Assembly: GCF_000317895.1 (NCBI RefSeq)
Contig: NC_019567.1
Location: 1 to 64,000, forward strand
Length of the DNA stretch: 64,000 nt
Direction of reading: 5' to 3'
From: Bdellovibrio bacteriovorus str. Tiberius
GTDB lineage: Bacteria; Bdellovibrionota; Bdellovibrionia; Bdellovibrionales; Bdellovibrionaceae
Shown: piece by piece, positions 19,155-29,329 of the stretch
Numbering within the stretch: the stretch's first letter is position 1
How the letters are laid out: each line of letters starts with the position of its first letter
The notes under the pieces: generated by a model
Database searches by the model: none
The model's input: the letters and a program-made list of their open reading frames with translations, nothing else
What the model was told of the DNA's origin: nothing
Translations under genes and position numbers: made by a program

Positions 19155-19820
19155 CTAGCACTGGGCATCATTATCCGCAATGAATTTAAGAGCTTGCTGC
19201 CTAGCTTGGTGCAAAAGAGCCTCTAACTCTAGAGCAAGGTCTGGGTTTCGCGGATCGATTTCTTTGCTCACTGGAGCCATCGGTCCCACCCAGTAAATGA
19301 TCACTTTGGCGAAGGGTTTTGGCAGGAAAGTTTTATTCCATGATCTTGGGAAATGAATCGCACGATCACACGCCACGCCCGCGGCGTAAATCGGACCGTG
19401 AATCATGCGTGAAAGCTCGAACACTCCGGGTTTGACTTTGTGTAACGGGCCTTTTGGACCATCCACAGCAAAGCTGCAATTTCCCCCGTCTTTTACCAAA
19501 CGCAAAAGACCTTTCAAGGCTTGCACCCCACCACGCGTGGAAGAACCGCGACTGGTTTTTGCCCCCAGCCATTTCAGCACGGTCGCCATCAGTTCGCCGT
19601 CCTTGGATTGCGAAGCGATGGTGGCAATACGGTATCTTTTGACGATGGATAAAAGTGCCAGCTCATCACCGTGAAAATGCGCAAGCACCACCGGAGATGG
19701 AGTTGCGGAATCAACAGATTGTTTCAGGGAGTCAGGCTCGATAAGCCGAACCCTCCATGTCCATGAGAGGGTTCGGTAGAAGACGAAAACAATAATCGGA
19801 AGAATATACTTTCTAAACAC
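19155..19820 (-). CDS. DUF374 lysophospholipid acyltransferase-like protein
   Basis: The 221-residue protein begins with a hydrophobic helix (about 7-22) and has the DUF374 blocks: VLAHFHGDELAL (in place of the HxxxxD of classic acyltransferases), SQSKDGELMATVLKWLGAKTSRGS in part, and FAVDGPKGPLHKVKPGV. The family is related to PlsC-like and LpxL-like acyltransferases and is thought to act on lipids at the inner membrane. The start is GTG, two bases after the etfA stop, so it is likely transcribed with etfBA. Confidence 0.8.
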   Translation of the reverse strand: MFRKYILPIIVFVFYRTLSWTWRVRLIEPDSLKQSVDSATPSPVVLAHFHGDELALLSIVKRYRIATIASQSKDGELMATVLKWLGAKTSRGSSTRGGVQALKGLLRLVKDGGNCSFAVDGPKGPLHKVKPGVFELSRMIHGPIYAAGVACDRAIHFPRSWNKTFLPKPFAKVIIYWVGPMAPVSKEIDPRNPDLALELEALLHQARQQALKFIADNDAQC

Positions 19821-19822
19821 GA

Positions 19823-20791
19823 TTAGTGGTGAAGAGCTTTTTTGAACTCTTCTGTCAGTTTTGGAACGATATCCAGGGCGTCACCCACAATGCCGTAAGT
19901 CGCTTTCTGGAAGATCGGTGCGTTGGCATCGCTATTGATTGCCACGATCACTTTGGATCCGCTCATACCAGCCAAGTGCTGGATAGCGCCGGAGATACCC
20001 ACCGCGATGTACAAAGTCGGAGCCACTGTTTTACCAGTCTGGCCAACCTGCATGCCGTGACCAACCCAGCCCGCATCAACAACTGCACGGGAAGCACCTA
20101 CCGTGGCACCCAAAACGTCAGCAAGATCATTCAAAATCTTGAAGTTTGCCGCTTCTTTCAGACCACGACCGCCGCTGACAACGATGTTAGCTTCAGTCAG
20201 ATCCAATTTCTCGGAAGCACCTTTCACGATTTCTTTGATCAAGGTTTTAAGGTCTGCCGCAGCTGCCGCGTGTTCAACCACGTTTGCAGTTTTAGAAGTG
20301 TCCGCTGCCGCCACTGGAAGCTGATTGGCGCGCATCAAAACGATTTTAACTGCGCTGTTTTCAAAGTTCACCGTCGCAAAACATTTGCCGGAGTACATTG
20401 GTTTAACCGCAGTCACGTTGTCACCGGAAATAGTCAAAGTCGTGCAGTCACTTGCAATACCCACGCCCAAACGAGCCGCCACGCGAGGGAACAGATCCTT
20501 GCCGGTGGAGGATGCGGAAGCCAGGATGATGGAAGGCTGAACCTTGCCGATGATCGCTGCGATGTTTGCAGTGAAAGCCTCTGGATTGTATGAATCCAAA
20601 GAAGCGTCTTTAACCACGTGAACTTCAGAAGCACCATTGTGACCCAAAGCTGCGGTCACATCACCTGCGTGAGAACCGAAAGCCACCGCAACAACCGTGT
20701 TGCCGGAAGCGGCTGCCGCCTGAAGAAGCTCTTGAGAGCTGCGTTTTAGTTTACCGTTTGTGTGTTCAGCAAAAACCAGAATTTTACCCAT
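19823..20791 (-). CDS. etfA: Electron transfer flavoprotein alpha subunit
   Basis: EtfA carries the redox-active FAD and passes electrons from acyl-CoA and other dehydrogenases to the quinone pool. The 322-residue protein has the C-terminal FAD-binding domain with [39 protein letters not shown] and [12 protein letters not shown], then [11 protein letters not shown]. The N-terminal half is the beta-like domain. It follows etfB by ten bases. The pair suggests use of fatty acids and amino acids, which fits growth on prey contents. Confidence 0.96.
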   Translation of the reverse strand: MGKILVFAEHTNGKLKRSSQELLQAAAASGNTVVAVAFGSHAGDVTAALGHNGASEVHVVKDASLDSYNPEAFTANIAAIIGKVQPSIILASASSTGKDLFPRVAARLGVGIASDCTTLTISGDNVTAVKPMYSGKCFATVNFENSAVKIVLMRANQLPVAAADTSKTANVVEHAAAAADLKTLIKEIVKGASEKLDLTEANIVVSGGRGLKEAANFKILNDLADVLGATVGASRAVVDAGWVGHGMQVGQTGKTVAPTLYIAVGISGAIQHLAGMSGSKVIVAINSDANAPIFQKATYGIVGDALDIVPKLTEEFKKALHH

Positions 20792-20801
20792 GTCTTAATC
20801 C

Positions 20802-21575
20802 TTACAGAACCTTCGCTTCATCGCGAAGAAGTTTAACCAGCTCGGACGCTTGTGCAGAAGCATCGCCAGAAAGCATTTTTACAGCTGGTTTATCAGCCGG
20901 AAGAGTAAAGCCGGAGTATTTGATTTTGATTTCAGAAGCCGGGATGTTCAAAGAAGCGAATTCGATTTCTTTGATCACTTTCTTTTTGGCTTTCATGATG
21001 CCTGGAAGACTTGCGTAGCGAGGCATGTTTAAACCTTTGTTCGCCGCCACAACCGCTGGAGTCATCATTTGCACTACTTCTTTTGCACCACCTTCGATGT
21101 CGCGCTCAACAACAACGTTTTCGCCATTGAAATTGAATTTCGATACCACTGTGGTGTGAGGAACGTTCAGGAATTCAGCCATCATCTGGCTGACAGAGGA
21201 AGCATTGTCATCAATTGCAAGTTTGCCGGAGAAGATGACTTTTGCGCCGCCTTCAGCCTTGATCACTTCAGCCAAAGCTTTTGCCGTGGCAAAGTTGTCC
21301 AGACCTTCGCCGTTAACCACGATCGCTTCGTCAGCGCCCATAGCCAATGCCGTACGCAAGGATTCAACCACACGAGCCTTTGGTCCAACAGACAGAACCC
21401 ATACTTGGGATCCCGGATTTGCGTCGCGAAGCTTGTTGGCTTCTTCAACCGCATACTCGTCATAAGGGTTCATAACCCATTTAATACCCGCCGTGTCGAT
21501 ACCAGTCTGGTCGGGAGAGATCTTAATCTTTGTTTCGGTGTCAGGCACCTGCTTGATACACACAAAAATCTTCAT
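20802..21575 (-). CDS. etfB: Electron transfer flavoprotein beta subunit
   Basis: EtfB is the AMP-binding partner of EtfA. The 257-residue protein starts MKIFVCIKQVPDTE, and has the family blocks MNPYDEYAVEEAN, AMGADEAIVV and the C-terminal recognition region around MPRYASLPGIMKAKKK, including the Leu loop used to contact dehydrogenases. Length is normal. It is the first gene of an etfB-etfA-DUF374 transcript. The 180 bases upstream, shared with the divergent sdhC, hold the promoters for both. Confidence 0.96.
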   Translation of the reverse strand: MKIFVCIKQVPDTETKIKISPDQTGIDTAGIKWVMNPYDEYAVEEANKLRDANPGSQVWVLSVGPKARVVESLRTALAMGADEAIVVNGEGLDNFATAKALAEVIKAEGGAKVIFSGKLAIDDNASSVSQMMAEFLNVPHTTVVSKFNFNGENVVVERDIEGGAKEVVQMMTPAVVAANKGLNMPRYASLPGIMKAKKKVIKEIEFASLNIPASEIKIKYSGFTLPADKPAVKMLSGDASAQASELVKLLRDEAKVL

Positions 21576-21674
21576 GTTTTACCCCGTTTTTAAGAGGGTT
21601 TCGTTCTATCCCAAGTCCAGGAAAGGCAAAACTAAATTGTATATTTAACGTGTCGCGAAACATGACGGGGGACA

Positions 21675-21704
21675 TGGACAAAAAGCTGCACCCGGGAGTA
21701 TGGT
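21675..21704 (+). promoter_or_regulatory. Candidate sigma70-type promoter for sdhCAB
   Basis: TGGACA (21675-21680) and TATGGT (21699-21704) are 18 bases apart, matching the -35 in five of six and the -10 in four of six positions, about 50 bases before the sdhC start. Position is right but the match is moderate; the transcription start is not known. Confidence 0.3.
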
Positions 21705-21755
21705 AAGTGGAAACTTATTGAGAAAATACACACCAAAAACAAGGGGTTCTACACC

Positions 21756-22415
21756 ATGTCTGGATTTCTCGGATCTACCGTCGGGAAAAAGTACCTAATG
21801 GGAATCACCGGTTTAGTATGGGCGGGATTTGTTCTCGCACACATGGCCGGCAATCTACTCATCTTCGTAAGTAACGATGCCTACAATGCTTACGGCCACG
21901 CACTCACAAGCGGGAATATCATCTACGTCGCAGAAACCGTTCTGGTTCTGGCGTTGATCGTTCACGTTTTCTGCGCCATCAGCCTTACGAAAAACAATCG
22001 TGAAGCGAAAGAGCAGAAATACGCAGTGGCGGCAAAAGGATCGAAGCGCGTTTCCCTGGCTTCAAGAACAATGGCGATTCAAGGATCTTTGATTCTGATC
22101 TTCGTTATTCTTCACCTGATCACTTTCAAATACGGCACGCACTATGAAACCACCGTTAACGGCGTGGTGATGCGTGACCTGGCGAAACTGATGTTTGAAG
22201 TTTTCCAAAGCCCTGCTTACATCGCATGGTATGTGGTGTGTCTGGTTCTTCTGGGCTTCCATCTTAGTCACGGTGTTGGTTCCACCTTCCAGTCATTGGG
22301 TTTGATGGAAGGCACTTACAGAGACACGTGGAAAAAACTCAGCTACGGATATGCCGTGGTTGTGGCTGCGGGTTTCATCGCTCAACCTGTTTACATTTTC
22401 CTTATCGGTAACTAA
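21756..22415 (+). CDS. sdhC: Succinate dehydrogenase cytochrome b subunit (B-type)
   Basis: This single membrane subunit anchors succinate dehydrogenase and carries two haems in the B-type enzymes of Bacillus, Epsilonproteobacteria and related groups. The 219-residue protein has five hydrophobic helices with histidines at suitable places ([32 protein letters not shown]). The block GSTFQSLG after the last His is typical. A GGGGTT site precedes the ATG. No separate sdhD exists, which agrees with a one-subunit anchor. First gene of sdhCAB. Confidence 0.93.
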   Translation: MSGFLGSTVGKKYLMGITGLVWAGFVLAHMAGNLLIFVSNDAYNAYGHALTSGNIIYVAETVLVLALIVHVFCAISLTKNNREAKEQKYAVAAKGSKRVSLASRTMAIQGSLILIFVILHLITFKYGTHYETTVNGVVMRDLAKLMFEVFQSPAYIAWYVVCLVLLGFHLSHGVGSTFQSLGLMEGTYRDTWKKLSYGYAVVVAAGFIAQPVYIFLIGN

Positions 22416-22426
22416 GGGGACACACA

Positions 22427-24343
22427 ATGGCTAACAAATTAGACAGCAAAATTCCCAGTGGTAATATTGAAAGCAAATGGACGAATCACAAGTTCAGTTC
22501 CAAGCTGGTAAATCCGGCGAACAAAAGAAAGCACTCCATCATCGTGGTGGGCACCGGTCTTGCCGGCGCATCCGCCGCTGCTTCTTTGGGTGAACTTGGT
22601 TACAAGGTCAAAGCCTTCTGCGTGCATGAATCCCCTCGCCGTGCCCACTCAGTGGCGGCTCAGGGTGGTATCAATGCGGCGAAAAACTACCAAAATGACG
22701 GCGACTCTGTTTACCGTCTTTTCTACGACACCGTAAAGGGCGGGGATTTCCGCGCTCGTGAAGCCAACGTTCACCGTCTGGCGGAAGTGTCCACGAACAT
22801 CATCGATCAGATGGTGGCGCAAGGGGTTCCTTTCGCCCGTGAATACGGCGGAACTCTTTCCAATCGTTCTTTCGGTGGCGCGCAGGTGTCCCGTACCTTC
22901 TACGCCCGCGGCCAGACCGGTCAGCAGCTGTTGCTGGGTGCGTATTCTGAAATGATGAGACAAGTGGATGCAAAAACCGTGGATCTGTACAACCGCCGCG
23001 AAATGCTGGATGTTGTGGTGATCGACGGCAAGGCCCGCGGAATCATCGTTCGCAATCTTTTGACGGGCGAAATTGAATCCCACGAAGCTGATGCAGTTGT
23101 GATCGCTTCCGGCGGTTATTCCAACGTCTTCTTCCTTTCCACCAATGCGATGAACTGTGCGGTGACGGCAGCGTGGAAAGCCCACAAACGTGGCGCTTAC
23201 TTCGCAAATCCTTGTTACACACAGATTCACCCGACGTGCATCCCGGTTCATGGCGACAATCAGTCCAAGCTGACGTTGATGTCCGAATCCCTTCGTAATG
23301 ACGGTCGTGTGTGGGTTCCTAAGGCTGTCGGTGACAAACGTCATCCGAACGAGATCCCTGAAAACGAACGCGATTACTATCTGGAGCGCATCTACCCGTC
23401 ATTCGGGAACCTGGCTCCGCGTGACGTTTCTTCCCGTCAGGCGAAATACCGCTGTGACGAAGGCCGTGGTGTGAATGAAGCTGGTAAAGCGGTTTACCTG
23501 GATTTCGCGGATGCGATCAAACGTCTGGGTGAAGACAAGATTTCTGAAAGATACGGAAACTTGTTCGACATGTACGACAAAATCACCGGTCAGAATCCAT
23601 ACAAACAGCCAATGATGATTTACCCGGCTCCTCACTACACCATGGGTGGTTTGTGGGTGGACTACAACCTGGAATCCACAATCCCGGGTCTGTTCGTTGC
23701 GGGTGAAGCAAACTTCTCTGACCACGGTGCAAACCGTCTGGGCGCTTCCGCGCTGATGCAGGGTCTGGCGGATGGTTACTTCGTTCTTCCATACACTCTG
23801 GGTAACTATCTGGGTGGAACAAAACTTGAAAAAGTGGCGACGACTCACGAGGCGTTCAAGGCCGCTGCTCATGGCGTGAAAGAAGAAATCACCAAGATGA
23901 TGAATATCAAGGGTGCTCGCACGGTCGACAGCTTCCACAAAGAGCTGGGCAACGTGATGTGGGAATACTGTGGTATGGGTCGTAACGAAGCTGGTTTGAA
24001 AAAAGCCCTTCAAGAGATTCCAAAAATCAAAGAGGAATTCTGGAACAACGTGCGTATTCCGGGTGATGCGAACTATCTGAACGTGGAGCTTGAAAAAGCC
24101 GGCCGTGTGGCGGACTTCATTGAGCTTGGCGAATTGATGTGTCGTGATGCTTTGGAGCGTAACGAATCCTGTGGTGGTCACTACCGTGAAGAGTATCAGG
24201 TGGATGGCGAAGCCAAACGTGATGACGAGAACTTCTGTCACGTGGCTGCTTGGGAATACACTGGCGACAACAAACTGTCAGTTCGTCACCAGGAAGAGCT
24301 TACTTTCGAAAACGTACACCTAGCAACTCGTAGCTATAAATAA
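22427..24343 (+). CDS. sdhA: Succinate dehydrogenase flavoprotein subunit
   Basis: SdhA oxidises succinate to fumarate using covalently bound FAD. The 638-residue protein has the dinucleotide fold [19 protein letters not shown], the flavinylation histidine in [15 protein letters not shown], the substrate region with QIHPTCIPV and the active-site arginine region [35 protein letters not shown] in two parts closes the FAD site. The length is that of the B-type, longer than E. coli SdhA. A short N-terminal extension (about 35 residues) precedes the FAD fold. Eleven bases separate it from sdhC. Confidence 0.96.
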   Translation: MANKLDSKIPSGNIESKWTNHKFSSKLVNPANKRKHSIIVVGTGLAGASAAASLGELGYKVKAFCVHESPRRAHSVAAQGGINAAKNYQNDGDSVYRLFYDTVKGGDFRAREANVHRLAEVSTNIIDQMVAQGVPFAREYGGTLSNRSFGGAQVSRTFYARGQTGQQLLLGAYSEMMRQVDAKTVDLYNRREMLDVVVIDGKARGIIVRNLLTGEIESHEADAVVIASGGYSNVFFLSTNAMNCAVTAAWKAHKRGAYFANPCYTQIHPTCIPVHGDNQSKLTLMSESLRNDGRVWVPKAVGDKRHPNEIPENERDYYLERIYPSFGNLAPRDVSSRQAKYRCDEGRGVNEAGKAVYLDFADAIKRLGEDKISERYGNLFDMYDKITGQNPYKQPMMIYPAPHYTMGGLWVDYNLESTIPGLFVAGEANFSDHGANRLGASALMQGLADGYFVLPYTLGNYLGGTKLEKVATTHEAFKAAAHGVKEEITKMMNIKGARTVDSFHKELGNVMWEYCGMGRNEAGLKKALQEIPKIKEEFWNNVRIPGDANYLNVELEKAGRVADFIELGELMCRDALERNESCGGHYREEYQVDGEAKRDDENFCHVAAWEYTGDNKLSVRHQEELTFENVHLATRSYK

Positions 24344-24353
24344 GAGGCGTAGC

Positions 24354-25142
24354 ATGTCTGGAAAAAATATTAATCTGACTTTGAAAGTTTGGAGACAAAA
24401 AGGCCCGAAAGACCAAGGGGCCTTTGCAGAGTATCAGGCAAAGAATGTTTCTGAAGACGCTTCTTTCCTGGAAATGCTGGATGCTGTGAACGAAGAACTG
24501 GTGGCAAAAGGTGATATGCCGATTGCTTTTGACCATGACTGCCGCGAAGGCATCTGCGGGACCTGCGGTTTTGTGATCGACGGTGAAGCTCACGGTCCGA
24601 TGAAATCAACAACCGTGTGCCAGTTGCACATGCGTAATTTCAACGACGGTGCGGTTCTGACAATTGAACCATTCCGTGCAAAAGCCTTCCCGATGATCCA
24701 GGATTTGATGGTGGATCGTTCGGCTTTGGACCGCGTGATTTCTTCTGGCGGTTTCATTTCCACGAACACCGGCAATGCCGTTGATGCCAATGCGATTCTG
24801 GTTCCGAAAGCGGATGCCGATGAAGCAATGTCTTCTGCGACTTGTATCGGTTGTGGTGCGTGCGTGGCGGCTTGTAAGAATGCCTCTGCGGCGCTGTTCA
24901 CTTCTGCCAAGATCTCTCACATGGCTTTGCTTCCGCAGGGTCAGGTTGAAAGAAAAGAACGTGCGATGCGCATGGTGGGCGCGATGGATGCTGAAGGCTT
25001 CGGTGCATGTACCACAACAGGTGCCTGCGAAGCGGCTTGCCCGAAAGAAATCCAGCTGACTAACATCAGCCGCATGAACCGCGAATTCTTCGTGGCGAAC
25101 GTCACAAAACGTGAAAAACACAAAGACGGCGGCGCCGGCTAA
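24354..25142 (+). CDS. sdhB: Succinate dehydrogenase iron-sulfur subunit
   Basis: SdhB carries electrons from FAD to the haem anchor. The 262-residue protein has a plant-type ferredoxin site ([11 protein letters not shown] then a later Cys in TTVCQLH) for the [2Fe-2S] cluster, and two bacterial-type Cys groups, [13 protein letters not shown] and [14 protein letters not shown], for the [4Fe-4S] and [3Fe-4S] clusters. It follows sdhA by ten bases. The stop codon touches a 13-base inverted repeat, and a terminator follows. Confidence 0.95.
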   Translation: MSGKNINLTLKVWRQKGPKDQGAFAEYQAKNVSEDASFLEMLDAVNEELVAKGDMPIAFDHDCREGICGTCGFVIDGEAHGPMKSTTVCQLHMRNFNDGAVLTIEPFRAKAFPMIQDLMVDRSALDRVISSGGFISTNTGNAVDANAILVPKADADEAMSSATCIGCGACVAACKNASAALFTSAKISHMALLPQGQVERKERAMRMVGAMDAEGFGACTTTGACEAACPKEIQLTNISRMNREFFVANVTKREKHKDGGAG

Positions 25143-25304
25143 AAGGTGCCTGGTTGTTATTTCTGGCAACAATGCATTAAAGGGAGTCCCAAGGACTCCC
25201 TTTTTCTTTTCTAGAATCTAAGATTTGTTTTTTCAACCCCGCGTGATTTCAGTTACTTAGGTAAGATGACGCGTTGTAGGTGTAAAAAATCACCAGGCAC
25301 CTTT
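25142..25304. repeat. REPIN-like pair of 13-base inverted repeats
   Basis: AAAGGTGCCTGGT (25142-25154) is the exact reverse complement of ACCAGGCACCTTT (25292-25304). The 137 bases between hold the sdhB terminator and AT-rich sequence with no gene. The size and form recall REPIN units, two short palindrome-forming repeats in inverted order. No second copy of the motif was seen in this window. Confidence 0.5.
25181..25210 (+). terminator. Intrinsic terminator after sdhB
   Basis: AGGGAGTCC, loop CAA, GGACTCCCT, then TTTTCTTTT. A clear rho-independent terminator 38 bases after the sdhB stop. Confidence 0.9.
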
Positions 25305-25424
25305 AACCTTTAAATTCTGCATCAAAGGTCTGTCTTATTGAGAGACATCTTTGAATCAAATCATCTTCGAATACTTCTAAAGCTTGTTCAGCAAACTTCC
25401 GAAACTAGACCAAGGATTGGGCTT

Positions 25425-25673
25425 ATGAAGAAGATTGATCAACTGATGGCAGAACTGGGCTTTAACAAAAACGCACCTGACAGTGTGAAAGAAGCCTTTA
25501 TCAAGCACCTTATTAAAGCTTCAACGGGCGTCAACGTGGTGACCCCGTCGGAGAAAAAAGAGATGGCGGCAAACCCTGAACGCATTGTTCAGTTTAAAGC
25601 TCCTCAACAACTCAGCTTTGATTTTGTTGAAGAGTCACCTAGACCAAAGCCCAGCAAAAAAGCTGTGTCTTAG
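25425..25673 (+). CDS. Small hypothetical protein (82 residues)
   Basis: Start ATG at 25425 with AAGGA eight bases upstream; a longer TTG start at 25338 lacks a good ribosome site. The product is mostly helical at first (MKKIDQLMAELGFNKNAPDSV), then has a TGVNVVTPSEKKEM segment and a C-terminal PQQLSFDF motif before a Pro/Lys tail. QLSFDF resembles the clamp-binding QxxLxxF motif (Q-L-S-F-D-F), so contact with the DnaN clamp is possible but speculative. No known family was recognised. Confidence 0.55.
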   Translation: MKKIDQLMAELGFNKNAPDSVKEAFIKHLIKASTGVNVVTPSEKKEMAANPERIVQFKAPQQLSFDFVEESPRPKPSKKAVS

Positions 25674-25883
25674 TCGAGAGCCCGGTGCAATTCCCTGCTC
25701 ACCACTGGACTTTCGTCTGGATACTACTGGACTTTGAGCCAAAATTTTTAAGAAATCTAACCACAATCGAAAGATAGATAACCAGCCCCCTCTCACATTG
25801 GTACCATTTTGGAACTAGGAAACGTCTGGGAAAATTTTTCCCCTTCGCTTTCTGGAAAATCACCCAATGAAGGAGAGGATCAT

Positions 25884-27527
25884 ATGACAGGGCTTATCGG
25901 AAGAGCCTCCAAGGCAGCCATCTTTGGTTTGCTGATCACAGGATTGAACGCGTTTGCAGCAACGCCTGAATCCGTACCTGGTGAATTCATCGTAAAATTC
26001 AAGGACGAGGCCGTAGCTGTTTCTTCCATGAAAGAGCTGAGCCAGGATCTGGGTTCTTACATTAAAGATGTAATCCCCGGTCAAAACATCGTCGTGATCA
26101 AACGCCCGGTGTTTGAAATCCAATCCAACGTGATGAAGTCCCTGGCGATGAATCCAAACGTGGACATCGTAGAACCAAACTTCATCTATAGAATCAACAA
26201 AACTCCCAACGATCCAATGCTGGGTCAATTGTGGGGCATGATCAACACCGGTCAGGCGGATTCCCAAAAACGTGAAGGCATTGCCGGCATCGATGTCGGT
26301 GCGGAAGCAGCCTGGAACATCACGACGGGTTCCAAAGATGTTGTTGTTGCCGTGATCGACACAGGCATCAACTACAACCATCCGGATCTTAAATCCAATC
26401 TTTGGACGAACGATGCAGAACTAAACGGTAAAGCCGGCGTGGACGACGACGGCAACGGCATCATCGATGATATCTACGGTGCAAACTTCGTAACCGCGGC
26501 AAAACCTACTGGCAATCCACTGGATGACCACGGTCACGGTTCCCACTGCTCTGGCACGATCGGCGCTTCCGGTGATGACGGCAAAGGCCTTGTGGGTGTG
26601 GCTTGGAATGTTCGCATCATGGGTGTGAAATTCCTTTCTGCGAGCGGTTCCGGTTCTTTGGATGGCGCTTTGAAAGCCATTGATTACGCAACTTCCAAGG
26701 GTGCAAAGATCCTTTCCAACTCCTGGGGTGGCGGTGGCTACTCTGAGACTTTGAAACAGGCGATCGAAAGATCCAATGCAGCAGGTACTTTGTTTGTGGC
26801 GGCTGCGGGGAATGAATCCAACAACAACGATTCCAACCCGACTTACCCTGCAACTTACGATGTGCCAAACGTGTTGTCTGTAGCAGCTATTGATAACCGC
26901 GGTCAGATCGCTTCCTTCTCGAACTATGGTAAAACCAAAGTTCACGTGGGCGCTCCGGGTGTGAACATCGTTTCCTCCATCACAGGTGCGGGTTATGATT
27001 CCTGGTCCGGTACGTCCATGGCGACACCTCACGTGTCTGGTATGGCGGTTCTTCTGGCAACGGCTGAGCCGAATCTGACGGGTATCGAGATGAAAGAAAG
27101 AATTATCGCGACGTCCAAGCCTCTGGCGGGTCTTCGTGGTAAATCCAAAGGTGGTTTGGCAAATGCTTACACCATGCTGACAAACACCCTGCCCCAGCCG
27201 GATCCAAACGATCCAGTAAACTGGCAGACTGTGGACGTGGCCCACTCCACTCCGCACCCGTACACCAACAAATCCAACCTGGTGTATGAAGTTTCTGTAC
27301 CGGGCGCAAAACAGATCTCCGTCTATTTCTCCAAGTTCGACACTGAGAGAGACTATGACAAAGTGGAGTTCTTTGATGCCAATGGAAAACTTGTCGGCAA
27401 CATGAGTGGCAAGAACGATGAAACATTCTCTCCGGTTATTGATGGAGAGTATGTGAAGATCGTCTTCACTTCCGATGATTCAGTTAACAGATACGGTTTC
27501 GATATCACTAAAGCGGCGTGGAGATAA
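25884..27527 (+). CDS. Secreted subtilisin-like serine protease
   Basis: The protein of about 547 residues has a signal peptide (AFA|A near residue 25), an inhibitor_I9-like propeptide (about 30-105: GEFIVKFKDEAV, NVDIVEPNFIY) and an S8 catalytic domain with Asp159 (VIDTGINYNHPDL), His218 (GHGSHCSGTIG) and Ser378 (GTSMATPHVSGMA). The C-terminal 95 residues form a beta domain resembling CUB-like modules (YDKVEFFDANGK, FTSDDSVNRYGFDI). Start ATG at 25884 has AGGAGAGG upstream. Likely exported to digest prey or envelope proteins. Single-gene unit with its own terminator. Confidence 0.93.
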   Translation: MTGLIGRASKAAIFGLLITGLNAFAATPESVPGEFIVKFKDEAVAVSSMKELSQDLGSYIKDVIPGQNIVVIKRPVFEIQSNVMKSLAMNPNVDIVEPNFIYRINKTPNDPMLGQLWGMINTGQADSQKREGIAGIDVGAEAAWNITTGSKDVVVAVIDTGINYNHPDLKSNLWTNDAELNGKAGVDDDGNGIIDDIYGANFVTAAKPTGNPLDDHGHGSHCSGTIGASGDDGKGLVGVAWNVRIMGVKFLSASGSGSLDGALKAIDYATSKGAKILSNSWGGGGYSETLKQAIERSNAAGTLFVAAAGNESNNNDSNPTYPATYDVPNVLSVAAIDNRGQIASFSNYGKTKVHVGAPGVNIVSSITGAGYDSWSGTSMATPHVSGMAVLLATAEPNLTGIEMKERIIATSKPLAGLRGKSKGGLANAYTMLTNTLPQPDPNDPVNWQTVDVAHSTPHPYTNKSNLVYEVSVPGAKQISVYFSKFDTERDYDKVEFFDANGKLVGNMSGKNDETFSPVIDGEYVKIVFTSDDSVNRYGFDITKAAWR

Positions 27528-27553
27528 TAAGCCCCACTGGTGATTGAAAAAGC

Positions 27554-27590
27554 AAAAGCCACTCGGTAAATGAGTGGCTTTTTTATTTTT
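27554..27590. terminator. Bidirectional intrinsic terminator after the subtilisin gene
   Basis: AAAAGCCACTC and GAGTGGCTTTT pair around GGTAAAT, followed by TTTTATTTTT. It lies between convergent genes and can serve both. Confidence 0.9.
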
Positions 27591-27595
27591 CGGAT

Positions 27596-28480
27596 TCAGA
27601 TTTTTCTTTCTTTGACGTCGATCAGGAATTTTTCGATTTTCAGATTGGTGTAGTCCGGGAAATCCAGCTGTGTGCAGTGGGACCCGTAAGGCACCAGGGC
27701 AAATTCCGAGTGTTTGATTTTTTCTTTGAAGTGATACTGAAAGCGGATCGGCGTGACCATGTCTTTTTCGCCGGAAATAATCAGCACCGGCACTTCGATT
27801 TTTTCAAGCACCGGTTCGCCGTCGTATTTCATCAGCTCTTCAAACAGTCTCAGGAACACTTCCAGATTCATGCGGGCCACGCCACGGGCATAGACCTCGA
27901 TGTCTTTGAAATGCGTGACTTTCAGATTGAATCCACCCGCCAGGGCTGCGATGTACATCGACATCGGATTATCAACGGCCAGTTTCCACAGAGTATTCCA
28001 CACGTCCGGCTGATTTTCGTATTGTGACTTCACAAAATAGAAAAACGGTTCAACGACATCCAGGCCGAACATGCCCTTGATCGGATTTTTTGCAAAGCCG
28101 TTGATGAAGACCATCGACAAAAACAGTTCCGGCTTTTTTTCGTACAAATCCAGCAGCAGAGGCGCGCCAAAACTGTGCCCGGCAAAGTGAGCCTTGCGGA
28201 TATTTAAATGCGCCATAAGCCCGATAATGTCCTTGGAAAGGGCTTCCACGGTCAGTTGGCTGACGTCGGCGACGGGACAGGATTTCTGATGCCCGCGCAG
28301 ATCAAAACTGATGACCTGATATTTCTTCGAGAAGTATTCAATCTGGTGATGCCAGTGATTCAGCAGACAGGCGATGCCATACACCAATACCAGAGGCTCG
28401 CCCTCGCCGCGCACTTCGTAGTAAATCGGAGTGCCGTCGAAGCTTTCAAAGCTGCCGGTGGTTTTGGGTGTGGTCTGCAT
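27596..28480 (-). CDS. Alpha/beta-hydrolase fold protein
   Basis: The 294-residue protein has the lid-type alpha/beta-hydrolase plan: GEPLVLVYGIACLLNHW (oxyanion side), YQVISFDLRGH, the nucleophile elbow GHSFGA, the acid in ISGEKDMVTP and the His in YGSHCTQLDFP. Substrate is unknown; esterases, haloperoxidase-like enzymes and lipases share this pattern. No signal peptide, so cytoplasmic. It is the second gene after the FHA protein, 11 bases apart, and the two may be one transcript. Confidence 0.85.
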   Translation of the reverse strand: MQTTPKTTGSFESFDGTPIYYEVRGEGEPLVLVYGIACLLNHWHHQIEYFSKKYQVISFDLRGHQKSCPVADVSQLTVEALSKDIIGLMAHLNIRKAHFAGHSFGAPLLLDLYEKKPELFLSMVFINGFAKNPIKGMFGLDVVEPFFYFVKSQYENQPDVWNTLWKLAVDNPMSMYIAALAGGFNLKVTHFKDIEVYARGVARMNLEVFLRLFEELMKYDGEPVLEKIEVPVLIISGEKDMVTPIRFQYHFKEKIKHSEFALVPYGSHCTQLDFPDYTNLKIEKFLIDVKERKI

Positions 28481-28491
28481 GATGCCTTCCT

Positions 28492-29181
28492 CTAGATGTA
28501 GGTGACTTTAATAAGGGTGTTCCCCACAGAAATCAAATCCCCATCTTTTAACATTTCGGCATCTACGGATTTATTGTTAAGGGTGACCCGGCCAGGTGCT
28601 TTAATTTTAATTTCCACCATGCCCGGTCCTGAGTGCAGTTCAAAGGCCTCTTTAGGGGCTTCGTCGTCCAAAAGCTCAATATCCAGGCAGTCGGCCCCGG
28701 CCTTTCGGGGGCCGTACCCTAAAATAATTTCCTCATCGGTTTGGATACCCTGAATGAACTGTAGACGCAGCGCAGGACTGAAGCTTTGCAAGGTTGGCGG
28801 CTCGGAGGTTTCAGGGGCCGTCAGCGCCCCCAAGCGGTCTTGCAAAATACTGCGCCAGGTGATCAGGCGGCTGAAATCCAATGCGAGTTCTTCTTCGACG
28901 GTCACGACTTTGAACTGGGTCCTTCCCAGCTCAAAGATAACCCCCGGTAATAAGGCCACTTTTTTCACACGGCGGCCATTGATATGGATCCCGTTGGAAG
29001 ATTCCAGATCCTGCAGAACGTACTGCCCCTTCCCGTCCACCGCAAACTGGGCGTGGGTGCTGGAGACTTTTCCGTCCTTGATGATGATGTCGGCCTTGGA
29101 TCGACCCAGGGTCAAACCCTCTTCAACTTTGAAGCGGGAACCTTCGTTGGGGCCGTCCATAATCTCAATAAATGTGACCAT
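28492..29181 (-). CDS. FHA-domain protein with two FHA-like modules
   Basis: The 229-residue protein starts with a canonical forkhead-associated domain (about 1-95): LTLGRSKADIII, KVSSTHAQF, and DLESSNGIHINGRRV supply the G-R, S-x-x-H and N-G residues that bind phosphothreonine. After a Pro-containing linker, the C-terminal 85 residues look like a second, degenerate FHA-like fold (GRVTLNNKSVDAEML, LKDGDLISVG). Such proteins read Ser/Thr kinase signals. No kinase lies nearby. Two FHA modules could bridge partners. Confidence 0.85.
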   Translation of the reverse strand: MVTFIEIMDGPNEGSRFKVEEGLTLGRSKADIIIKDGKVSSTHAQFAVDGKGQYVLQDLESSNGIHINGRRVKKVALLPGVIFELGRTQFKVVTVEEELALDFSRLITWRSILQDRLGALTAPETSEPPTLQSFSPALRLQFIQGIQTDEEIILGYGPRKAGADCLDIELLDDEAPKEAFELHSGPGMVEIKIKAPGRVTLNNKSVDAEMLKDGDLISVGNTLIKVTYI

Positions 29182-29329
29182 TTACACATTCTAGGGCTGG
29201 TTTCTTGGGGATTCAATTGCCTATTCCTTGTGCTTGGGCCAAAGCCGTGCTAAACCCGTAAAACATTTTAAAAAGTCATCCTTGCTCCCGCACACAGAGG
29301 TGGGGGCTATAAACCGAAAGGATAGTTCA

